NCBI GenBank assembly: GCA_947846985.1 | Contig: CANTUZ010000004.1 | Span: 55,653,672-55,717,671 of the forward strand | From: Fratercula arctica | Lineage: Eukaryota > Chordata > Aves > Charadriiformes > Alcidae | Direction: 5' to 3' | Length of the DNA: 64,000 bases | Shown: one piece after another, positions 1 through 13,553 of the stretch | How the letters are laid out: every line of letters begins with the position of its first letter | Position numbering within the stretch: position 1 is the stretch's first letter | Program-made: the position numbers and the translations under genes | Notes under the pieces: generated by a model | The model's database searches: none | Seen by the model: only the letters and a program-made list of their open reading frames with translations | What the model was told of the DNA's origin: nothing

Positions 1-2936
1 TTCTAATTGACATACTTCAATTTATTTTAGGGCTTTTCCTGCATATAAAGACCACAAAAACAGCCAAACTGATAAAAACATTGAAGATATTGTCATACTG
101 ACATCTGTATACTGTAGCTCCAGTCTAAATCTCTAGTCAGTGGTCAGCATGAGGAATATACATATACAAATCCTACATCTCTGTGATTAAATCTAGAAAT
201 GAAATCAAGTCTTGAGGAAAACCCATTAACAGTCACGGAATATTTCAGGCTATTTGTCATTCTCCACTGGACGTTGAACTGCTGGATTTTTAGCTTCTAT
301 AAATGAAAAGCTCATTGTAACAGGCACTTCCCACATCTACAAGAAACGGTTAATTTTGTTGTCTCTCCACAGACTTCATTCTTCCCCAAAATATTCCCCC
401 TATCATACTTGTTTTTCGTTTCTGTCATACATGATATGCCTAAAACAAGTGCTCTGCCAGTCATGTTTTCTTTACATCCTGAACTTTGCCAAGGACAAAT
501 GAAAATCTGAGAACTCATTTTTAACAGGTCCATAACCATGGACAAGTTTGAGGAGTTAGTTCCAGGCACCTCAAAATCATCCTAGAAGTAACTAATTCAT
601 TGATAAGCTTAAATTAGAACCCCTTTTAAAATGTTGCAGTTGAAGGATCAGCATGTATATCCCAAGTTGGTACTTAAATTACTTTGTACATCATTTACTT
701 ATCTAAAAGACAGGCGTATCTGTTCATCAGGCAAATCTCAAAAATATAATTCCCTGTCAATAGACTTCAGCTCAATTAAGTTTGGGCAGAAGGGGACTGA
801 AGATTAGAGTTAACAGCTCATATACATTTTACTGTGTTTGAGGTATCTGTGCCAAATTATAAATGTAACATGGATTCTATGACCTTAAATAATGTTTTAT
901 TTCTGCTTCATTTTGTAGCCTGGCTGCACTGCAGATAAAGCCAGTTATTGGTTCTGTCTGTAAACATGGCCTGTGATAAGGGTTTAGAAATGGTCTGAAT
1001 GTTGGGGATGGATAATAATTATGAATTGTTTTCATATTAGACATTATTTTGACTATAGAGCTGATGAGCTGGAGCAGTTCACATTCAAGATCTGTTCCCA
1101 CCCTAATATTAACCTGTTTCTGGTTTACCCTCTTGCGATTATACGGCTTACTCAATTAGATAGTTATTTGTCATCATCTCTTCTTTCCTGCTATTTATGT
1201 TTTCAGTCTTCCCTCTTTCTAGTCCAGCTACATTTAATACTACTTTCGTATCCTCTCCTTCCTTCTCTGGAGTTGGACACCAACATATCACACATGCCTA
1301 GGAGGAGCCCTAGTCCACCTTTCGTTACAGTGTCACCCAGCTGTCCCTGACCCTTGCATGACAGGCAAGAAGCTGGGGTGATGGCCCTCTTGGCCACCCA
1401 ATGCTGCCTGCTCATGATCAGATTCCCAGCTCTCCAGTCTTTCTAGCTCGGTTCTTAATGGCCTGTATCCCCTTTTCTTCTCTCTTGGCCCTCTGGGATT
1501 CTAGTTCTGCCCATAGGCAGCTTGCTCGCCTTCAGAGGTTCAGTCCCTTCTAGTGCCATTCCTGGTCTGTGTTGGCATAATAATGCTCATTTTTACTCTG
1601 TACTGCACAGTAGTTGAGGTCCCTGGTGTCTCGTCTACATCCCAGCACTATGCTTTTCAGCCATAAGCTTGTGAGCAGGAATATTTTGATTTTGTGTATA
1701 ACAACGTGGAATTGAGGGGATACTTCTCCCCCTGATAGAAAGGAACCTATGGTGGATCTTCAAGTACCATTTAAATTCAAGAAATCTTCATGTTGAGAGA
1801 TTATATTAGACACTTGATTTACATGTCATTTAATTACATGAATAATTTTACTTTTATCACCAATCTTTGTTTAGAGATGAGGAAACTGAGGCATAGAAAT
1901 TGTAAAGTCCACAATTGTGATACTCACTATCATGCCATACTACATAAAGACCTAACTGGAAGGAGGTTTTAGGGCTATGAGCACTGATTCAAACCTGACC
2001 TCTCCTACCTGACTAGCTTAAAGTGTCTTTTTGGGGCACATACAGAAAAGATATTTAGGTCCAAACTCAAAATCAGAGTGTCTCAAAGGCCAGAATAAAC
2101 CCCTACTATTTGTTAAAGACCACCCTGACATCTCTGTCTTTGGAAGAGAGTCACCTGGCACTGCAACAGTGCAGCATGAGCTCCTAAAATGTCACTGAAT
2201 AAACAATAGAGATTCTGAGTCCACATCTGGGATCTTTTCAAATCCTTCTCCTCTGGTTTGTGTATGTTGGATTTCTCCTGGTTCATCTGAAAGTGATAGC
2301 TTGGGAGGTTCACTTGAAGGCTTGAAGCCTTGGTGTCTGCTCAGACCAGGGCTTCCAGAGAAATCAAATCCGTGGCATTCTTCCTCAGGCTCTTGTGAAC
2401 CTACTTTATTTTCCGTTAATGTCAGTGTCCCGTATGCGAATTTCTTCTGTTGTTTTCCTCTCAGAAAGGGTTGTCTCTACTTTAATTCATGAAGGACTGT
2501 TTTCTGCATCAGGGAGACATCTCCCAGGGTACTGTTCCTTCTCACAGGCAGTCTGTGAGACAAAACATGTCTGATTTTTCCTTCAAGGATCAAGGAGGAG
2601 TAGGAAAACTGTGGAAGATGAAGCCAGGAAACATCGCTCAGACTCCAAAAATACCTTCACTTCTGTTTTCAGGCTATGCAGACTGCTTCCATTTCTGAGT
2701 AAATCATGCTCGTCTTTCCATTTATTTCAGCTTCCTGCTTATACGTGGCGTTTGTTCATTCTTTAAATGCACTTCTCATCCATACAGGCCAGGTGGCCTA
2801 TCTTTTGTACCTAACAGCCACAATTGCTTTATCTGTAAATGTCACTCATTGGAAATAAGCCACTTTGTAAGCACATTGGTCACGGTATTTGCTGCCTACT
2901 GGAACTTGAATGGGTTAGTCAGACTCGGCATTTGTA
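1..2936. other. Intergenic sequence without a recognised gene
   Basis: AT-rich, with stop codons in every frame at ordinary density. Apart from the MIR-like remnant near 1.85 kb I see nothing supportable. Confidence 0.7.
1838..1925 (+). mobile_element. Possible MIR-like SINE core remnant
   Basis: AGATGAGGAAACTGAGGCAT, then AGAAATTGTAAAG, matches the highly characteristic MIR 3' segment. Only about 90 bp are recognisable. Confidence 0.5.
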
Positions 2937-3552
2937 AAGACTGTCCTGGTTTTGGCTGGGATAGAGTTAATTTTCCACCTAGTAGCTGCTATAGTGCTGT
3001 GGTTTGGATTTAGTATGAGAATAATATTGTTAACACACTGATGTTTTAGTTGCCGCTAAGTAGTGCTTACGTTAAGTCAAGGACTTCTCAGCTTCTCGTG
3101 CCCTGCCTGCGAGAAGGCTGGAGGTGCCAAAGCAGCTGGGAGGGGGCACAGCCAGGACAGCTGGCCCAAACTGGCCGAAGGGATATTCCATACCATACAA
3201 CATCATGCTCAGCATATAAACTGGGGGGAGTTTGCCGGGGGGGGGGGGGCCGGACCACTGCTCGGGAACAGGCTAAGCATCAGTCCGTTGGTGGTGAACA
3301 ATTGTTTTTCATTTGCATCCTTTGTCTTTTCTTGTGTTTTATTTATCTTTTTTTGTTGTTATTTACCTTTTCGTTACATCATCATTATTATTGTTATTGC
3401 TAATGTTATTATTGTTATTTTAAACTGTTCTTATCTCAACCCATGACTTTTCTTACTTTTCTGATTCTTTCCCCCATCCCACCAAGGAGGGGGGAGTGAG
3501 CGAGCAGCTGCGTGGTGCTTAGCTGCCGGCTGGGGTTAAAACACAGCAAGAC
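2937..3552. repeat. Target-site duplication flanking the first solo LTR
   Basis: AGAC repeats immediately outside the TG...CA ends. One further A matches if the LTR end is read one base shorter. Confidence 0.6.
2942..3548 (+). mobile_element. Solo LTR of an endogenous retrovirus (607 bp)
   Basis: The element starts TGTCCTGG and ends AGCA, with AGAC on both sides (2938-2941 and 3549-3552), a 4-bp target-site duplication. It has a TATAAA box at 3215-3220, so the LTR reads on the plus strand. A 13-base G run (3237-3249) follows the box. There is no internal retroviral sequence on either side, so this is a recombined solo LTR. I recognise the terminal sequence as a common neoavian LTR type; family assignment needs a repeat library. 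The two overlapping open frames inside are not genes. Confidence 0.88.
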
Positions 3553-4379
3553 ATAAGGAAACATGTTTTCTAGAACTGCAACTGTTCTTAATTATTGGTA
3601 ATTGCATTGTGGATAATTACACATTATTCTCAGATTTGGCTGAGAAAATATAAGCACAAGTTAATATGATTAGCAGGCAGGGAACACCTGTGGCTCCCGA
3701 AAACCCCCGTGCTATTGCTGTGGGCTGGCTGGGCTACTTGCTTGGCTGAACTCAGAGCTGGTAGTATTAGCAGTGTACTCACTTGCTTTAAGGTCCAAAA
3801 TGCATGGAAGGACAAAGACCCAAGGGAACCCACTCTGTCCCTTTTCCCTTCACTGTAAGACAAATGTGAGGATTTGGAAGAAATTGTCCATATTGAAGAG
3901 CCATTGATGTGCAAGGGTAAGGAATGACAACTCTCTCCCTCACCTCACCTGTACCTTATAATTGCACAGTAAAATATTTGACGATTCAGACTCAGAAGTT
4001 ACTGTGGAGTGTATCACTTACGTTCCTGGGGGAGCTTTTTGTATACGTACTACGGTATAGTCTTTAACTATAAAATCATATGCTCTTTTGCAATTCTACA
4101 ATACAGAGACTCAGTCTCCCACTGGCCTTGACCTTGTATTAGTGGTCTTAATACGTCTTAAGTCATAGTGCCTTATGAATTAAGACATGTTAAGGCATTC
4201 TGAAAAATGACCTATTCTTTTTAGCATGCTACATTTTGTGAATGACAGATTTGAAAATAACAATACCTGTAGATGTATATCATTCAGTCATATTGCCCGG
4301 GAACTTTCAAATGTATTTCAAAATTAAATTCCTGAACACCAGGAGATTATATTTTTTTAAAAAAAGGTAATTTTTTGGG

Positions 4380-4812
4380 AATCATAGAATAGCCCAGCTT
4401 GGAAGGGACCTCAGAAGATCATCTGGTCCATCCTTTCATGGGAAAGGGAGCCCAAATGAGACTATCTAGCACTCTGTCCAATTGCATCTTAAAAACCTCC
4501 AGCGATGGGAACTCTGCCACATCCCTGGGGAGGTGGTTCCAGTGGCTGGTTGTTCTCACTGTAAAAAATGTCTTTCTTATATTGAAATGAAACGTCCCCT
4601 GTTGCAACTGGTACCTGTTGCCCCTTGTCTTTTCCATGTGACTCCTTGTGAAGAGAGACCCTCTGCCCTCTTTGTAGCTGCCCTTTAAATACCGGAATAC
4701 TGTGCTGAGGCTCCCCGCCTCGAGCCTTCTCTTCTCCAGGGAGAAAAGACCTAACGAACTCCTTCAGTCTTTCCTCATGGGGCAGGTTCTCCAGCCCCTT
4801 GATCATCAAATG
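4380..4812 (-). mobile_element. CR1 LINE fragment (3' about 430 bp, diverged)
   Basis: The plus strand carries ATCATAGAAT...GCTTGGAAGGGACCTCAGAAGATCATCTGGTCC, the reversed CR1 tail. The minus-strand peptide has MIKGLENLPHEERLKEF, the CR1 ORF2 C-terminus. Many substitutions and indels. Confidence 0.85.
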
Positions 4813-7322
4813 TATCACTTCAGAATTATAGTGAGCATGCAAGTGAAACACAACCCTTTTTGAGCCGAGTCTTGCTTGCTGGCTTCGCATAAGAAAAAGA
4901 CATGTCCATTTTGTATAAAGCTGGACTTTTATTCTATCCGTTGTTTTTCTAGCACAGTGGTAACAGCTTTCCACACACACAGCTATTAGTAGGTGGAAAA
5001 TTTTAGATTACAGGTTAAGATACTGGGTGCACAGTTAATTGTCGCTTGTTGTGGGATCAACAGATTTTGCCAAAGATGTTGCCATAACATAAAAAATACT
5101 TTATATTAGCTATTGCCCAATAAAACATTCATGTAACAGAGCTCACAGAGAGAAAAAAGAAAAAGGACAACATTTATACATTGAAACACAAACAAAAAGA
5201 GGGCTTTTTTTAAATAGCTAGGCCACAGTTTATAGGCCATAAAACCATAAACTTTGCTCTCGGTGTCATGACTTTCTTTTATATGCAGTTCTTCCCTTTG
5301 ACATCAACAACCACACACTCAGATTACACTTGAGCTTTTACTTTATAAAAAGTGATTCCTCATTTATACTTACCCATGAGAACAACAGATGTAGATTGCA
5401 GCCGACCTCCATCTCCTGTTTCCAGGCTAAAAATAAGTACTTCCCTTGGGCTTTGGTGGAAGACATGAGGACTTTTGCTAAGAATGTTTTGCGACTGGAA
5501 CCTCATGGACGATGCAAAGACAATCTACCTGTAAGGACAGAACCTCCAGGGACTCAAGCCTTTGGCTTCTCATTTATGAAGAGCTTCTTCAGCGTCACTG
5601 TTTTCACACCACAATAATGCAATCTGAGCAGTTTCCAGCCCTACTCAGGCTGGTTTTAGGCCACGGTTATCATCAAGATCATGTTAAATAGTGGATACTA
5701 AACTTTCCTTCTAGGTTCTGCAAAATACTGATTAATTGAGTTCTTATCAGTTAAGGTCTGCAAAGGTCATCTCCTTGTGGAATAGCCTGCAATATATGGA
5801 AGCTGGGTACAGCATTTAGTATGTCAGGGTCTTTAGCCTGATAATTTTCTATGGCTTACTATATCATTACATTTTCTATATGACAATAAATTATATGCAT
5901 TATACATTTTAATATGTAATTGCAATCATGTATTGCAAGTCTAATCAATGTTAAAGTATGTAATTCACTTCTATATTACATTACATAATGCATTTTTATA
6001 TATTGCATTATATAAATCTTACAATTTATTCCAGGAATTATAACTTCAGTTTTCATCTGAAGAATTCAAACTATTGGTTGAGGCTTACAATTTCCTGCCT
6101 GTTACCTCAAATTCATTCCGTTCCAAGAGATCAAGACAGAATTGAAAATAATTTAGGAACAAAGTTAACTATACTTTTCAGCATTATGGTACAGTGAAAC
6201 ATTTCTCCAAGACTTTGAAAATAATACAAGGAGATTATAGTTACATCGGATCTGCAGGTTACAATTTCAATATTCTGGATGAGCTCTCCTGCTGAATACT
6301 CCTTAAGAAGAGTAAGCGCAGCTTAGTTCCTCCACTGAACTTCTGTCTGGCTGAGGACCAGGCCCTCCTTGTTATTTTTTTCTCCCTCCTGCCAAAGTCT
6401 TCCTGTGCACGATGTACTCTTTTCTCTTCTAACACCTAGTTTCTTTGTTCAGATCCTGATAATGTTCTATTGCTCCAAGGCCTCTTCTGAGGGGAAAATA
6501 ACTTATTTTCTGATTTGTGCCAACTTCTGACAATTCAGGTACTTCATTGGTCACAGTGCAATTGTTAATAAATTTTTTTTTTTTCTTCCCCCCCCCCGCA
6601 GTAGGAGTACTGCCCCACTATGACTGAGGTGGCGTGTCTGAGTGGGGTTTGTAACTGAGGGAGAACTCGGGGAGTGGGGGAAAAATACAATTGTAAACAG
6701 ATATTACTGTAAATCAAGTAGCAACAGTAGACTTCTTTAAGGACCAACACAGCGGTAATCTGTGGGTTTCTTTGCCTGGCTCTATATTCTAGCTTCAGGA
6801 TAGGAATTTCCTTCCTGAGAGCTCCTGGTCTTTTTCTCCACCTCCAGCTTCTGGGCAAGGGAATGCAAAAATGCTTTGCTAGCGCAGTCTGTTCTCAGCT
6901 AGTGGAACAGGCCATGGGAGTTATCAAGAGCTAGCAAAAACTGGAGCAGTCACTTCTATCACTTTTTACTCAACTCAGATCCATGGATTCTTGGGTAAGA
7001 GCTGTTATCGACTCAGATCACAGTCTCTTGAGAGCAGATTCAGACGTGATACTTCAACGCCGTGCAAAGAATATAATTTGGTGTAGACTCTCATAGTCCA
7101 CCTTAAAAGAATATATGTAAAATTAAGTGCTTCTTAGTTGTAGAATAACTCCTTGTAAATGGCAGGAGTTGGCCACAGTTTCTAGGGCAGAAGCTATACC
7201 ATAAATAGCGAGGAAACAACCCACATTGATACTTGTTGAGCTTTTAATAGGTTTCAATGTTCAAATGAGAAGAGTGTATTCCTGGAGATAAGTAGCAATA
7301 AACTACCAAATAAATGATTTAG

Positions 7323-7339
7323 AAAAAAAAAAAAAAAAA
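7323..7339. repeat. Poly(A), 17 bases
   Basis: Uninterrupted A17. The sequence 5' of it is not a recognisable retroposed gene. Confidence 0.95.
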
Positions 7340-10300
7340 GAACGCTCCCTTTTGCTCTCTCTCTATCTGCATTTAAAATGCACTTTCAGAAACACTGCAG
7401 TCAAAGGGCCCGAAGGTGCACGCCTGACATGGAACAGAATAGGATCAAGGTGTGAAAGTCTGTCCGCAGAAATAACAAAATTCTTCTTTTAGCTGCTGAG
7501 GCTATTACTCAGAACGATAATGTCAAGAATGCTTTACTGCAACTCTGTTGGAAGAAAGCCCAGGTTAAGAGATTAGAGCTTTGTACAAGCCTTAAACACA
7601 GGATTTCTCCCTGAAATGAAATTCTCTCCATTAATATACCTTCTTATCTCCTGCCTTTCTTATACTAACAAGAAACCACTTTAGTGGTTTCCTGTATCAC
7701 AGAGAGTGCTGCAGTCACTGTGCTGTAGCCTGTCTTCTGGAGGCAAAGCAGAGTTACCATTGTCATTTTCTCCTGGTTCTCAATGAAAGTTTAGTCCAAA
7801 TGAACATATTTTCAGAAATTTTCAATTTAAAGACAAACTATCAGAGTGTTCCCGATGAATCCTACTAAGCAGATGAAGTAATCCAGAAAGTTAAAATATG
7901 CCATGTTTTAAGATAAATATGACAGTGGGTTTTTTGGGTCTAATGGAAGAGTAACAGGCCTCTGGTGAACAGGTAGAGCATGACTCAGGTATATATCCAC
8001 CTCCGTCACTTCCCTTGGGGCATTTCCACCATAGTGCATGTCTTGAATTTCCTTCCTCTTACACAGAGTAAATGACACAAAGAGCAAACATAAACGTCAA
8101 AGAAACAGATCACCACTCCTTTTTCCCAGGATTAATACAAAGACCACATATTAGTTTCAGGAAACAACTGCCTGGGGAAAACCTTTTTTCTACCTTTTAC
8201 AACCCTGAACCTCTTGCAGCTGTATATCATGACGTCAAGACCCTCTGACTGGCTTTAACCTCTGAATCCTAATCCTACCAGCAAGCACGTCTCGTTTCAT
8301 TTCTCTTCCTTTTCTTCCAGACTGTTGTTAATTAGTTAATACTTCCTGAATTGTTATCAATATATAGTTATCCCTGTTTCCGTACATTTGCTTCAGAGAG
8401 TCAGGAAATGCAAACTCGGTCTGGGAAAGGAACTGGGGAGAAGAATAAGCAAAGAGGAGAACAACAAGAAACAGAAGAGTTTATACAAAGCACATTAATA
8501 AGTAGAGCTGCTTTGGAATAGTTTCTCTCATGGTTCATTTTAAAAGTCTTTTTAACATCACCAGAATAGTGATTACTTTAGCGAAAGTTAATGCAAAAAG
8601 GTGGGATTGTTTTCTCCATTTTTAATGACCGAAGTTTTTTGTTTTTTTTTTTAGTTTACCTTTTTGAAGTGTCTTCTCAAATTTATGTAAAATGAAGAAC
8701 TCTCACAGAAAAACACATTTCAATAAAAAAATAAACAGTGTTAACACTGATGATAAGGATTTAATCTTTTTGTGCTATGATCTTTTTTTTAACGTCCCAA
8801 AAGACACTCTTAGCTGGGTTAATTTTTCCTATTTAAAAGTGTGTCTTACTGAGATGTTCATTTAAAGAAAAATGCTCTAAAGTTGTTTTGAAATGAGACC
8901 TGAAGGAAGCAAAGGGTTGGGGAATGGAGAGATCGAACAGCATTATATATTGCATCTCTTGCTTTTGGACAATTTTACCTTTTCTGGGACTGTTAGAGTA
9001 TAGTTACATCTTTCCATACATTGAACTAAGTTGTTGTAAACGAGATGGATGTCAACTGCTACAACAGCATAAGCAAGGTCTTTTACATTCTGTGATAGCA
9101 CATGTGAAAACTACCTGCTGAAACCAGGAAAGTTATTTTGTTAGTTGTTAATTATTAAATTTTTAACTTGAAGGTTTCAGCACCTTTTTCCTTGTGGAAC
9201 AGACCTACGTGTGTAAGGAACAGCCATTATTTGAAGAGCCCTTTCATAAATGGCCCAGAAGAATCAGGACAGACTGCAAGCAACTTTTCTTTCCCTAAGC
9301 AGAGAAAACAAATAATATGTTCAAAAGTTTTCTGCAAAAGCCAGAGGCAATGAACAAACACAGAGTCTGTAGGCAAGCAGATCAGCAGTTACCGCTATAT
9401 TGATTCATGTCTGCAGTGACTGATCTCTCTGATACATTAAAAGGGTTTCAGCACTGGGAAGGAGAAATTTGCTGATACCAAAATGGCTATGACAGCCAAG
9501 AGGCAGAGGTGGCAAGTGACTTCCTGCCTAAATTATTTTTCTGTTTGCTGGCACAGATGTATGTGATATATGGATAGTCCTCAGAGATCTGACACATCTC
9601 CTATCAACCTAATGAAATTTGCGTTGTCCTGAACTTTCAGTTTGGACTTCCTTCTTTTTTTTTGACATCAGAATATCTCACAAATTCAAGAAAACACCAG
9701 AAAACATTGGAAACAAAATAAGTTAGTGACATTCTCATAATCTAGTCTGAGTCAGACTTTTCTTACCAGTGAATTGACACATATCAAAGTGAAAGTCTAC
9801 TTACTGTAAGCCATCCTATAAAGACAAACATTTTGAACAAAAGAGAAGAACACAGAATTAAAATAAAGAGACTAGGAGGAAGCATAAAATTATATTTTTT
9901 TTTGGTCATGAACACAAAGTACAAATCTTCTGCATTGCTGAAATGATGCTGCTCAACAAGGAGACATTTCCATGCCTTCACATTTAGTTGAAGTTTGCAT
10001 GCTTCCCTAGGTTCTAATTTGAATTAAATGAAAATTGCACTTTTAATATGAAAAGTAATGCTAAAAGAGGACAAATGTTAACATATTAACATGTTAGTGT
10101 AGGCCTGTCCATATCCTCTGTGAAGGAGATGAGGAATATTGTCTCAGTGACAGACACCGCATCGAAGAGGCTGAGCAGCAGCATGAGTAGGCAATTTCCA
10201 CAGAATTGGCAGGTCAGATTTAATCACAAGACCTCAAAATTGAGTGCTGCTGGCCAGGAAGCATGGACAGTGAAGCTGGGAATATCTTAGTTCAACGTAC

Positions 10301-10424
10301 AGCCTTCTAGTGAAACCCCTGTTGACTCATTAGTAAAGATTAATCCACTCACGCATCAAATACTGGATGATAGGCTTCCTTACTGTTCTTTAAGTGGAGT
10401 GCCCTAAGACTCAGCTCTGCAAGG

Positions 10425-10485
10425 AAATGCCCTCGTCACAGCTTTCGGCAGTTCAAAATGCCCTCGTCACAGCTTTCAGCAGTTC
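10425..10485. repeat. 31-bp tandem duplication
   Basis: Two adjacent copies of a 31-bp unit containing ATGCCCTCGTCACAGCTTTC (10425-10455 and 10456-10485). They differ at one internal base (G at 10447 versus A at 10478), which implies a recent duplication. Confidence 0.9.
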
Positions 10486-10808
10486 GTGATTTTGGCCTTA
10501 TATCTATTGTTAATTAATTTGGACAATTTTCTAGAAAATTAGGGCTTTTGACCTGTTTTAAGTTTCAAATCTCCCTTTTTAGAACAGGCCTTCCGTGGAG
10601 TATCCTGACGCAACTTTCCTTCTGCGAGAGACAACATGGCTGGACAAAACGGCTGCAGGCTCCGTGTGGCACTGATGTCTCCCTGGGTGCTCCTGTAGGG
10701 CACGAAGCACACCAGGTGGCCTGTCCACCTGCTTCTCCACCTTGGGGGAGCACCGAGCCCACATGGCCTTCCTCCTTTTTGCACCCGAGGCAGCTCAGTC
10801 TCTGTATT

Positions 10809-10860
10809 TAGCTCCACAGAGCTCCGGGCAGCTCCACAGCTCTCTGGGCAGATCCACAGT
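10809..10860. repeat. Imperfect short tandem repeat of a GCTCCACAG word
   Basis: AGCTCCACAG, then CTCCGGGCAGCTCCACAG, then CTCTGGGCAGATCCACAG: three diverged copies of an approximately 18-22 bp unit. Confidence 0.6.
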
Positions 10861-12504
10861 AAGACACGAGGAGTACAGCATTTTTTTTTTTTGTTTACGC
10901 ACGGGCTCCAAAATAACTGGAACTGGACCCCATTTTTTACCTTGAATGCACTTGCGGAACTTGTTAAATATAATCTGAGTTTCCTAACAGCAAATTATTT
11001 ACCTGGGTGTAAACACGGGCCCGGCTGTCACTTACAGCTCTGAGTCACGCGACATTGAGTTCTCTTTTGAGTAGATTTGTATCTTACACATAATTATGAA
11101 GTGCATTTCTGGAGAGAGAAAGACAGAAAGTGGAGAAATCTTTTGCATTTGTACAATACCTGGAGCAACAGGACCCCAGGTTTGTGATTCCATGATTTGC
11201 AATGGATAATGAAATACAAATGAATGAAAATCACAATACTTGATATGAATCCTGGGCCTACTGAAACCACTGGACGTTTTGTTACTGGCATCAATTACAT
11301 AATGACTTCTGCATCTTTTCTTACATTTCAGATAAAACGTGATCTTTCAGGTCAATTTGAAAAGTAGTGGGGAAGGAACTCAATAAACTGCAAGTTTGGA
11401 GTTTTCTTTATCTGCTTTGTTGTTTTTTTTTTAAACTCAGTTAAGTGGAACCTTTAAAATTCAGGATGGTATCAACAAGGATGAAAAAGTAAAAAAGTTA
11501 CGACCCCCATTGAGCTAAACAATTAATTTGACACAAATTATTCCTTGAGTTTTACAGCTACCTAGCTATCAAAACCATATACATTTATGCATTTCTAAAT
11601 GCTGCAAAGTACAGGCTTGTTTCTGCAGACACCTGGTTTTCTCCATGGGCTTCCAGAAACACTTCCCCTCCCTCCCTAAAGAGCTTACCAGCTCAGATGG
11701 AAAGGAAGAAGGTAGGTTTCAGAAGATTCCTTACCTAGCCTTATAGGAACAGTTATTTGCTTGGAGGAAAGAAAGTGTCATTTCAGGTGCTTGCACTAAA
11801 AGATCCCTCCAAAGATAAAATAAACCTCTTTTACCCAGAAAAGATATTTATTTGGGTTCAGAGTCCCTTTGTAGAGGTGTCAGCCATTTCAGTGTCAGTC
11901 AGAGGTAAAGGGGCGTCTGACTTCAGATGTTTTACTGGAGAACTTATGCTAGGAAACTGCAGAGAATTTCTGCAATTTATCGGTTTTCCAATACTATCCC
12001 ATATGTTAGCACCAAGTGAGAGCACAGAGGTGGGTCCAGTCAATTACAGACAGTGAAGTTTATGTGATAACAAGATATGACATTATATGTGCCAGTTCTC
12101 TCCTTTCTAACAAATTTTAGGAATAATAACACGTTATAAATACATAGACAAATGCTAGCTGCAGCTGTATATAATCTCTGAAGATGTCAGTGAGGTTCCC
12201 TGATTAGGAACAGAACTTCAAAATCCTCGACGTTTGCGCTCCTGTCTCAAAAGGCTCAATATTTGTTCTGATTTTTCTTTAAAAAGGGAAACAGAAAGTG
12301 AAGTAGGTATTCTTTAGTCATATCTAGGATAAGGCCTCATCAGTATTTAGCAAAAGCTTAATCATCGAACTAAAAATGCTATAGTGGATGTAATTTAATT
12401 GCATGAGCAATAAAGTGGCCTGTTCCAAACCTTTGCATCTTGTCTTGTAGCTTACTAGGGACAATCTTGTGCTGGTCATGGCAATAAGGAAAATTATAAC
12501 ATAT

Positions 12505-13553
12505 CACGGAATCACAGAATTTTTCAGAGTTGGAAGGGACCTCTAGAGATCATCTAGTCCAACTCCCCTGCTAAAGCAGGATTGCCTAGAGCACATTACT
12601 CAGGGCTGCATCCAGGCGGGTCTTGAAAGTCTCCAGAGAAGGGGACTCCACACCCTCCCTGGGCAGCCTGTTCCAGTGCTCTGTCACCCTCACCATAAAG
12701 AAGTTTTTCCTCATATTTGTTCAGAACGTCCTATGTTCCAGCTTGTACCCGTTACCCCTTGTCCTGTTACTGGGAACCACTGAAAAGAGTCTGGCTCCAT
12801 CCTCCTTAAACCCACCCTTTAGGTACTTGTAAACATTAATAAGGTCTCCCCTCAGCCTTCTCTTCTCCAGGCTAAAGAGTCCCAGCTCTCTCAGCCCTTC
12901 CTCATAAGGGAGATGCTCCAGTCCCTCAATCATCTTTGTTGCCCTACGCTGGACTCTCTCCAGGAGTTCCCTGTCTCGCTTGAACTGGGGAGCCCAGAGC
13001 TGGACACAGTATTCCAGTTGTGGCCTCACCAGTGCAGAGTAGAGTGGGAGAATGACCTCCCTTGACCTGCTGGCCACACTCTACCCTATGCAGCCCAGAA
13101 TTCTGTTGGCCTTCTTGGCAACAAGGGCAGATTGCTTGCTCATGGATAATTTACTGTCTACCAAGACCCCCAGATCCTTTTCTTCAGAGCTGCTTTCCAG
13201 CAGGTCCATCCCTAACCTATACTGGTGCCTGACATTCTTCCTCTCCAGGTGCAGGAGTCCTTGTTGAACCTCATTAGGTTCTTCTCTGCCCAGCTCTCCA
13301 GCCTGTCTAGGTCACGCTGGATGGCAGCACGGCCCTCTGGGGTGTCAGCCACCCCACGCAGTTTGGTATCATCAGCGAACTTGCTGAGGATACACTCTGT
13401 CCCCTTGTCCAGGTCGTTGATGAATACGTTAAACAATACTGGACCAAGTGTTGACCCCTGGGGGACACCACTGGTTACAGGCCTCCAACTCAACCCTGCT
13501 CCATTAATCACAACCCTCTGAGTCCTGTCACACAACCAGCTCTCAATCCAATT
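12505..13553 (-). mobile_element. CR1 LINE fragment, 5'-truncated (about 1.05 kb)
   Basis: The plus strand begins with the reversed CR1 3' end (CACGGAATCACAGAAT...TTGGAAGGGACC). RT-derived open segments on the minus strand cover 13535-13212 (with [12 protein letters not shown] and SKFADDTKL) and 13077-12721 (with [15 protein letters not shown] and [14 protein letters not shown]). Frame breaks between them show it is inactive. Confidence 0.92.

Larger units (their letters stand above)
4813..12504. other. Intergenic sequence without a recognised gene
   Basis: No protein-like open frame longer than about 100 codons and no RNA gene recognised. It contains an A17 run, a very AT-rich stretch (5850-6010), the 31-bp tandem duplication at 10.4 kb and a slightly CpG-richer patch at 10.56-10.87 kb. 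An 8-bp-arm hairpin AAACCACTTTAGTGGTTT lies at 7673-7690. Confidence 0.65.

Noticed and set aside
3050..3446. Two overlapping plus-strand open frames of 117 and 127 codons
   Set aside because: They lie wholly inside the solo LTR and have no retroviral protein motif.
4489..4980. 163-codon minus-strand open frame
   Set aside because: Its recognisable part (GLENLPHEERLKEF) is decayed CR1 ORF2. The rest is frame-shifted CR1 and flanking sequence.
7323..7339. A17 run as the tail of a processed pseudogene
   Set aside because: The sequence 5' of it shows no protein similarity I recognise and no target duplication was seen.
7673..7690. Perfect short hairpin AAACCACT-TT-AGTGGTTT
   Set aside because: An 8-bp stem is expected several times in a window this size and has no associated gene.
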